DNA of 64,000 bases, taken from contig NZ_CP017157.1 of the NCBI RefSeq assembly GCF_001729485.1, forward strand, positions 1,116,001 to 1,180,000, in the 5' to 3' direction. This DNA comes from Streptomyces lydicus (lineage in GTDB: Bacteria; Actinomycetota; Actinomycetes; Streptomycetales; Streptomycetaceae). A program made the translations under genes and the position numbers. Shown in pieces: positions 58,965 through 64,000 of the stretch; position 1 is the first letter of the stretch, and each line of letters starts with the position of its first letter. Below the pieces are notes generated by a model that saw nothing but the letters and a program-made list of their open reading frames with translations, made no database searches and had not been told where the DNA came from.

Positions 58965-59822
58965 ATGAAGCTGCTGCGCGTCGGAACGGTGGGGGCGGAA
59001 CGCCCGGCGCTGCTCGACGAGTCGGGTGTCCTGCGGGACCTGTCGGGCCTGGTGCCGGACATCGATGGAGCGCTGCTCGCGGACGACGGGCAGCTGGCCC
59101 GGATTCGCGCCGCCGCGGCCTCCGGCGAGCTGCCCGCCCTCGACGCCGCCGGGCTGCGCACCGGACCGCCGGTGGCCCGTATCGGCAAGGTCGTGTGCAT
59201 CGGGCTGAACTACCACGACCACGCCCGGGAGACGGGAGCGGCGCCCCCCGAGGAGCCGATCATCTTCATGAAGGCCCCGGACACCGTCGTCGGCCCCGAC
59301 GACACGGTGCTGGTGCCGCGCGGCAGCGTGAAGACGGACTGGGAGGTGGAGCTCGCCGTCGTCATCGGCCGCACCGCCCGCTACCTGGAGAGCGACGAGC
59401 AGGCGCTGGCGGCGGTGGCCGGCTACGCGGTGGCGCACGACGTCTCCGAGCGCGCCTTCCAGATCGAGCGCGGCGGCCAGTGGGACAAGGGCAAGAACTG
59501 CGAGACCTTCAACCCGCTCGGCCCGTGGCTGGTGACCGCCGACGAGGTACCCGACCCGCAGGCCCTCGGTATCCGGCTGTGGGTCAACGGCGAGCTGCAG
59601 CAGAACGGCACGACCGCCGAGCAGATCTTCCCGGTGGCCGAAGTCGTCCGCTACGTCAGCCAATTCATGACGCTGTACCCCGGCGACGTCATCAACACCG
59701 GCACCCCGGCCGGCGTCGCCATGGGCCGGCCCGAACCCAAGCCGTACCTGCGGGCCGGCGACGTCGTAGAGCTGGAGATCGACGGCCTGGGCCGCCAGCG
59801 GCAGTCGCTCAAGGGGGCTTAG
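58965..59822 (+). CDS. Fumarylacetoacetate hydrolase (FAH) family protein
   Basis: A 285-residue FAH-superfamily enzyme, which uses a divalent metal to hydrolyse C-C bonds of acylpyruvates or to decarboxylate or isomerise diketo acids. Marks: CIGLNYHDHARETGA, IIFMKAPDTVVGPDD, the metal-site segment KTDWEVELAVVIG (acidic ligands), and CETFNPLGPWLVT. NTGTPAGVAMG is the usual late loop. ATG 58965 follows GGGAGTTGAATCG. The true substrate cannot be set; many Streptomyces relatives are annotated as acylpyruvases. The following 315-bp inverted repeat ends the transcript. Confidence 0.92.
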   Translation: MKLLRVGTVGAERPALLDESGVLRDLSGLVPDIDGALLADDGQLARIRAAAASGELPALDAAGLRTGPPVARIGKVVCIGLNYHDHARETGAAPPEEPIIFMKAPDTVVGPDDTVLVPRGSVKTDWEVELAVVIGRTARYLESDEQALAAVAGYAVAHDVSERAFQIERGGQWDKGKNCETFNPLGPWLVTADEVPDPQALGIRLWVNGELQQNGTTAEQIFPVAEVVRYVSQFMTLYPGDVINTGTPAGVAMGRPEPKPYLRAGDVVELEIDGLGRQRQSLKGA

Positions 59823-60137
59823 CCCACGTTGTTGTCCGTCCCGCCGCGGTGGTTGTTCGCCGTTGCGCCTGCGGCGGGCCGGGTTGTTGTCGGGGGCGGT
59901 GCCGGCCCTCCGGACTTCGTCCTGCGGTCCGTCCCCTCCCGTGGGAGGGAATGGTGAAGGCCGGTGGGGGCGAGCGTCGTTACTGACGCTCGCCCCCACC
60001 GGCCTTTACTTCTTCCCCTACGGGAGGGGCCGCGCCGCAGGACGAAGTCCGGAGGAGCGGCACCGCACCCGACCACCCACGCCCGCCGCAGGCGCCACGG
60101 CGAGAAACCACCACGGCGGGACGGACAACAACGTGGG
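59823..60137. repeat. 315-bp imperfect inverted repeat with 22-bp perfect core
   Basis: The left end CCCACGTTGTTGTCCGTCCC and the right end GGGACGGACAACAACGTGGG (60118-60137) are exact complements. Inside, further blocks pair: GGACTTCGTCCTGCGG with CCGCAGGACGAAGTCC, and CTCCCGTGGGAGG-type with ACGGGAGGGG-type pieces. The centre is a perfect 22-bp stem (59957-59978 with 59985-60006) around GTTACT. It lies between two convergent genes and acts at least as a bidirectional terminator. Part of the outer arm recurs once more at 60138-60178. Similar long palindromes are scattered through Streptomyces chromosomes. Confidence 0.9.
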
Positions 60138-60196
60138 AAGCAACAACCACGGCGGGAAAGCCGACAACGTGGGAAGCGGCCCCGGCCAGGCCCCCC

Positions 60197-61321
60197 TCAG
60201 GCCGTCGCGTCGATCCCGACCGTGACCCCCTCGGCCGCCGACCGCTTCGCGGCCTCCAGTACGCGCAGCGTCGCCGCGGCCTCGGTGGCCGTGACCGGTG
60301 GCGCACCGCCCTCGCGCAGGGCGCGGGCGATCGCGGCGTAGTAGGCGGGGTAGTCACCCGGCAGGGTCGGCACCGGCTCGCCGCCGCCGTGCCGCGGAGA
60401 GGCGCCGGCGCCGAGGCGGCCCCAGGAGGCCCTGGGCTCCACCCCCCACTCCACGCCCGCGTCGCCCGGGCGCAGGCCCTCGCGCAGGGCGGCCTCCTGC
60501 GGGTCCAGGCCGTGCTTGGTATAGCCGGCCTCGCTGCCCAGCACCCGGAAGCGGGGGCCCAGCAGGGGCGTGACGGCACTCACCCAGAGATGCGAGCGGA
60601 CGCCGTTCGCGTGGGTGAGGGCGAGGAAGGTGTCGTCGTCGGCCTCCGCGCCAGGGCGGCGGACGTCGGACTCGGCGTAGACGGACACGACCGGGCCGAA
60701 GAGGGTCAGCGCCTGGTCGACGAGGTGGCTGCCGAGGTCGTACAGCAGGCCGCCGATCTCCTGCGGGTCGCCGGACTCGCGCCAGCCGCCCTTGGGCTGC
60801 GGCCGCCAGCGCTCGAAGCGGGACTCGAAGCGCCGGACGTCACCGAGCGCGCCGTCCTCGATGAGCGTGCGCACCGTGCGGAAGTCGTTGTCCCAGCGGC
60901 GGTTCTGGAAGACCGAGAGCAGCAGTCCGCGGTCGTCGGCGAGCGCGGCGAGCTTCTCGGCCTCGGCGGCGGTCCCGGACAGCGGCTTGTCGACGACCAC
61001 CGGCAGGCCGGCCTCCAGCGCGGCGGTGGCGAGCGGCACATGGGTCTTGTTGGGCGTCGCCACCACGATCAGGTCCAGCTCCGCGGCGCGTGCGAGCACC
61101 GCCTCGGGGGTGCTGACCGTGCGCACCTGCGGATGCTCGGCGCGGGCCTGCGCCTGCCGTTCCGGGTTGCCGGTGGAGACTGTGTCGAGCACCAGGCCGT
61201 CGGTGGCGGCGATCAGCGGGGCGTGGAAGACCGAGCCCGCCAAGCCGTAGCCGAGCAGGCCGACGCGGAGCGGGCCGCCGGGGGTGGGGGAGGCGCTCTT
61301 CTTCTCGCTCGTCTCACTCAT
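60197..61321 (-). CDS. Gfo/Idh/MocA family oxidoreductase
   Basis: A 374-residue NAD(P)-dependent dehydrogenase. The Rossmann start is RVGLLGYGLAGSVFHAPLIA, followed by LDLIVVATPNKTH and the catalytic-region VVVDKPLSGTAAEAEKLAAL (the conserved EKP-like motif here is DKP, with the lysine). FQNRRWDNDFRTVRTLIEDG and GGLLYDLGSHLVDQAL hold the later acid-base residues (Asp and His). It acts on sugars or inositol-type compounds. ATG 61321 is used. It is divergent from a ROK regulator with a palindrome between, so it is probably controlled by it. Confidence 0.92.
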   Translation of the reverse strand: MSETSEKKSASPTPGGPLRVGLLGYGLAGSVFHAPLIAATDGLVLDTVSTGNPERQAQARAEHPQVRTVSTPEAVLARAAELDLIVVATPNKTHVPLATAALEAGLPVVVDKPLSGTAAEAEKLAALADDRGLLLSVFQNRRWDNDFRTVRTLIEDGALGDVRRFESRFERWRPQPKGGWRESGDPQEIGGLLYDLGSHLVDQALTLFGPVVSVYAESDVRRPGAEADDDTFLALTHANGVRSHLWVSAVTPLLGPRFRVLGSEAGYTKHGLDPQEAALREGLRPGDAGVEWGVEPRASWGRLGAGASPRHGGGEPVPTLPGDYPAYYAAIARALREGGAPPVTATEAAATLRVLEAAKRSAAEGVTVGIDATA

Positions 61322-61333
61322 GACCCCACTTAA

Positions 61334-61346
61334 GCAACGCTGTTGC
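61334..61346. promoter_or_regulatory. Palindromic candidate operator GCAAC-N3-GTTGC
   Basis: GCAACGCTGTTGC is a perfect 5-bp inverted repeat 13 bp upstream of the Gfo/Idh start and 32 bp upstream of the ROK start. TTGCCAAAGTGCAA directly beside it is a second loose palindrome. A shared ROK binding site is likely. Confidence 0.5.
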
Positions 61347-61377
61347 CAAAGTGCAAGCCGCAACGGACAATGGGCGG

Positions 61378-62526
61378 GTGAGCAGCAACGACCTCCCCGC
61401 CCTCGGCGCCGGCAGCCCGGGCGCCAACCTCCCCGCGCTGCGCGGCCACAACGCCGCGCTGGTGCTCGGACTGCTGCGCGCAGCCGGCGGCGAGGGCGTC
61501 AGCCGGCTGGAGCTCGCCGCGCACACGGGACTCACCCCTCAGGCCGTCAGCAAGATCACCGCCCGGCTGCGGTCCGAGGGACTGGCCGCCGAGGCGGGCC
61601 GCCGCGCCTCGACCGGCGGCAAACCCGCCACCGTGCTGCGCCTGGTCCCCGCCGCCCGGCATGCCGTGGGGCTGCACCTGGACCGTGACGAGCTGACCGC
61701 CGTCCTCGCCGACCTCACGGGCCGCGCGGTCGACGTGCGACGCGCCCCACTCGCCTTCGAGGCCGGCGCGGAGCAGGTGCTCACCGCCGTCGAACGCGAG
61801 GTCGCGGCGCTGCTCACGGCGGCCGGCGGACCGCGCGTCCTGGGGGTCGGCGTGGCCTGCCCGGGCCCGCTGGACCACACCACCGGTGTGCTGCACCGCG
61901 TCACCGGCGCCCCGCGGTGGGACGGCTTCCCGCTGCGGGACGCCGTCGCCGCGCGGCTCGGCCTGCCCGCCGTCCTCGACAAGGACACCAACGCCGCCGC
62001 GCTCGGCCTGGACCGCGCCCGCCCCGACGGCACGGGCTCCTTCGGCTATCTGCATCTCGGCACCGGCCTGGGCGCCGGACTCGTCCTGGACGGCAGCCTC
62101 TACCGGGGTCCGCACACCGGCGCCGGCGAATTCGGCCACCAGATCGTCCAGTTGGACGGCCCGCGCTGCGACTGCGGCCGGCAGGGCTGCATAGAGGCGC
62201 TGTGCCTGGCGTCGGTGGCCGGCGGCGACCTGCCGGGCGCGGCCCGGGCGCTGGGCGTGGGAGCCGCCAACCTCGTCGAACTGCTGGACATCGACCAGGT
62301 GCTGCTCGGCGGACGCACCGTCCTGGAGCACCCCGAACCGTTCCTCGGCGGGGTGGCCAGGGAACTGGCCGCGCAGGCCCGTACACGCGGCGGCGGGTCC
62401 GGCGCGCGGCCCGCGGTGTCGGTGGCGCTCGCCCCCGGCGGCGCGCAGGTGGTCGCCGACGGAGCCGCCGAGCTGGTGCTCGCCCCCCTCTTCGGCGCCC
62501 GCCGCCCCACCCTGCGGCCGCGCTAG
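61378..62526 (+). CDS. ROK-family transcriptional regulator
   Basis: A 382-residue ROK protein. An N-terminal winged helix-turn-helix (SRLELAAHTGLTPQAVSKIT, about 40-60) identifies it as a regulator rather than a sugar kinase. The ROK core follows with GVGVACPGPLDHTTG, LDKDTNAAALG and the zinc motif CDCGRQGCIEA, here intact. Ligands are usually sugars or sugar phosphates. GTG 61378 has no ribosome site, and GACAAT at 61366-61371 predicts a transcript starting exactly there. It is divergent from the Gfo/Idh gene and likely represses it. Confidence 0.93.
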   Translation: MSSNDLPALGAGSPGANLPALRGHNAALVLGLLRAAGGEGVSRLELAAHTGLTPQAVSKITARLRSEGLAAEAGRRASTGGKPATVLRLVPAARHAVGLHLDRDELTAVLADLTGRAVDVRRAPLAFEAGAEQVLTAVEREVAALLTAAGGPRVLGVGVACPGPLDHTTGVLHRVTGAPRWDGFPLRDAVAARLGLPAVLDKDTNAAALGLDRARPDGTGSFGYLHLGTGLGAGLVLDGSLYRGPHTGAGEFGHQIVQLDGPRCDCGRQGCIEALCLASVAGGDLPGAARALGVGAANLVELLDIDQVLLGGRTVLEHPEPFLGGVARELAAQARTRGGGSGARPAVSVALAPGGAQVVADGAAELVLAPLFGARRPTLRPR

Positions 62527-62813
62527 GAGCGCCGAGCCCGCCCCGCCCGGCACGGCATCGACGAAAACCTTCCCGCGTACGTCGACGCCGGGAAATCCAC
62601 CACCGGCCGCCGACGGCGGGAGGTCCGCGCCCGCCGGCCCGGGCCCGCCCCTCGCCCCCACCGGTGCCGGGAAGTCCGGGGTGATCGTCCGGGTCGGGGA
62701 GGCGGCGGCTGACTTAGGGTGGGGGCGTCGGCCGTACGTACGACGGGCGGGGCAGGCGTCGCCTGTGGGTGCGGCCGGTGCCCCTGGTCAACACGCACGG
62801 CAGGAGTCCGGCA
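62527..62813. other. 287-bp intergenic region
   Basis: GC-rich, without a credible gene. The part near 62700-62720 (GGCTGACTTAGGGTGGGGGC) contains TTAGGGT, a candidate promoter element for the HAD gene. Nothing else is seen. Confidence 0.35.
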
Positions 62814-63593
62814 GTGGCAGAGCGCAAGCCGATCGAGTCATGGCTCACCGACATGGACGGCGTCCTGATGCACGAGGGGGTCCCGGTCCCCGGGGCGGAT
62901 GCCTTCATCAAGCGCCTGCGGGACTCGGGCAAGCCGTTCCTCGTCCTGACCAACAACTCCATCTACACCCCGCGCGACCTGCACGCCCGGCTCAACCGGA
63001 TCGGGCTGGACGTGCCCTGGGAGTCGATCTGGACGTCCGCGCTGGCCACCGCGCAGTTCCTCGACGAGCAACGCCCCGGCGGCACCGCGCACGTCATCGG
63101 CGAGGCAGGACTGACCACCGCCCTGCACGACATCGGCTACGTCCTCACCGACCACGACCCCGACTACGTCGTCCTCGGAGAGACCCGCACCTACAGCTTC
63201 GAGGCGCTGACGAAGGCGATCCGGCTGATCGACGCCGGCGCCCGGTTCATCGCGACCAACCCCGACGAGACCGGCCCGTCGCCCCAGGGGCCGCTGCCCG
63301 CGACCGGCTCGGTGGCCGCGCTGATCACCAAGGCGACGGGCGTCGACCCGTACTTCGTCGGCAAGCCGAATCCGCTGATGATGCGGCACGGGCTGAACGC
63401 CATCGGCGCCCACTCCGAGACCTCCGCGATGATCGGCGACCGGATGGACACCGACGTGCTGGCCGGCCTGGAAGCGGGCATGGAGACGTTCCTGGTGCTC
63501 ACCGGACTGACCCGGCCCGAGGAGATCGAACGGCACCCCTTCCGGCCCTCCCGGGTGGTGGACTCGATCGCGGACCTCATCGACCTGGTCTGA
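62814..63593 (+). CDS. HAD-IIA hydrolase (NagD-like phosphatase)
   Basis: A 259-residue HAD phosphatase. Motif I is WLTDMDGVLMHEG (nucleophile Asp and second Asp two residues on), motif II is FLVLTNNS, motif III lysine is in VGKPNPLMMRHGL, and motif IV is MIGDRMDTDVLAGLEAGM. Between motifs II and III lies the C2B-type cap of the NagD branch. These enzymes dephosphorylate nucleotides or sugar phosphates. GTG 62814 is chosen because CAGGAGTCCGGCA precedes it. It is not clearly part of an operon. Confidence 0.93.
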   Translation: MAERKPIESWLTDMDGVLMHEGVPVPGADAFIKRLRDSGKPFLVLTNNSIYTPRDLHARLNRIGLDVPWESIWTSALATAQFLDEQRPGGTAHVIGEAGLTTALHDIGYVLTDHDPDYVVLGETRTYSFEALTKAIRLIDAGARFIATNPDETGPSPQGPLPATGSVAALITKATGVDPYFVGKPNPLMMRHGLNAIGAHSETSAMIGDRMDTDVLAGLEAGMETFLVLTGLTRPEEIERHPFRPSRVVDSIADLIDLV

Positions 63594-63696
63594 GCGCCGG
63601 TGGGGCCCGGGCCCCACCCGAATGGCGCAGGCCCGGACCGCACCGGGATGCGGCCGGGCGGGCACGGGCGGACCTTCGGAGGGATCGGAGGTTCAC

Positions 63697-64000
63697 ATGC
63701 GCTCACCGCTTCTTACGCTCTGCGCCGCAGCCGCGGCCTGCGCGGTGACGGCGGCGCCCGCGTACCCCGTGGCGGCGTCCGGCGCCGCGACCGCAGCCGT
63801 CCGTGTCACCCCGGGCCCGGCTCCCGCCGGCTGCCCGGCCGGCCCCCACGTCACCCGCTGCGGCTCCGGAGCGGCCCCCGCCCGGCCGGCGGCCCTCGCC
63901 GGCGTCCTGCCGCTCACCCGGCCCGAGCCGCCCGGCACGCCGGCCGAGACGTCCGCGCGCGGCGAGCTGAGCAGCACCTCGGCCGTCGGGCTGGTGCTGG
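63697..64000 (+). CDS. Secreted protein, N-terminal part (runs off the window)
   Basis: 101 residues are visible. A signal peptide (MRSPLLTLCAAAAACAVTAA, cleavage likely after APAYPVAA) is followed by an Ala/Pro/Gly-rich low-complexity region with two cysteines (GCPAGPHVTRCGSG). GGAGGGATCGGAGG precedes ATG 63697. The functional domain lies beyond the end, so no role is assigned. Confidence 0.7.
   Translation, partial: MRSPLLTLCAAAAACAVTAAPAYPVAASGAATAAVRVTPGPAPAGCPAGPHVTRCGSGAAPARPAALAGVLPLTRPEPPGTPAETSARGELSSTSAVGLVL

Overview
The window is high-GC actinobacterial DNA with Streptomyces traits: GC-rich third codon positions, many GTG starts, rare TTA leucine codons, leaderless promoters, ATGA stop/start overlaps, a class E sortase, and DUF1707, DUF3618 and DUF445 proteins. 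It looks like a chromosomal segment with a conserved left part, a decayed mobile-element zone in the middle, a small biosynthetic locus, and a conserved right part.

Positions 1-26,200 are mostly core genes. They hold the tail of a PTS EIIB gene, RNase PH, RdgB, an unusual tRNA with a UAG anticodon, two paralogous HNH proteins, an MHS-type transporter, a secreted protein overlapping an orphan sensor kinase, peroxiredoxin Bcp, a GroES-like protein, and a guanidine-III riboswitch in front of an SMR guanidinium exporter. These are followed by a class A PBP, a three-gene ABC exporter, DUF1707, SGNH hydrolase, DUF445, sortase, a DUF3311-symporter pair, and a redox group (two-repeat lipoprotein, NuoF-ferredoxin fusion, cytochrome-b-like membrane protein) next to a PucR/CdaR regulator.

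Positions 26,200-38,900 are accessory DNA. A metallophosphoesterase and an XRE regulator are followed by a tightly overlapping run of tiny genes that includes a resolvase-like domain protein. Next come remnants of serine recombinases, a Mu-type transposase and a Tn3 transposase, then a RidA gene bounded by IS-type ends. A broken integrase - HTH - recombinase trio closes the zone.

Positions 38,948-53,020 carry the most interesting locus. An amino-acid N-hydroxylase is coupled to a stand-alone methionyl-tRNA-synthetase-like protein. This pair is the hallmark of hydrazine (N-N bond) biosynthesis. Around it are a free-amino-acid type 2OG-Fe dioxygenase, a DJ-1/PfpI protein, a bicupin, a PLP decarboxylase, three small unassigned proteins, two EamA exporters, a WD40 propeller protein with a TIR-like C-terminus, and a divergent LysR regulator whose gene has a TTA codon. 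No NRPS, PKS or siderophore synthetase lies beside it. The product is unknown.

Positions 53,100-64,000 return to housekeeping genes: DUF1996 and DUF4142 secreted proteins, an acyl-CoA synthetase, DUF6412 plus a second YidC, an FAH hydrolase, a 315-bp inverted repeat, Gfo/Idh divergent from a ROK regulator, a HAD phosphatase, and the start of a secreted protein.
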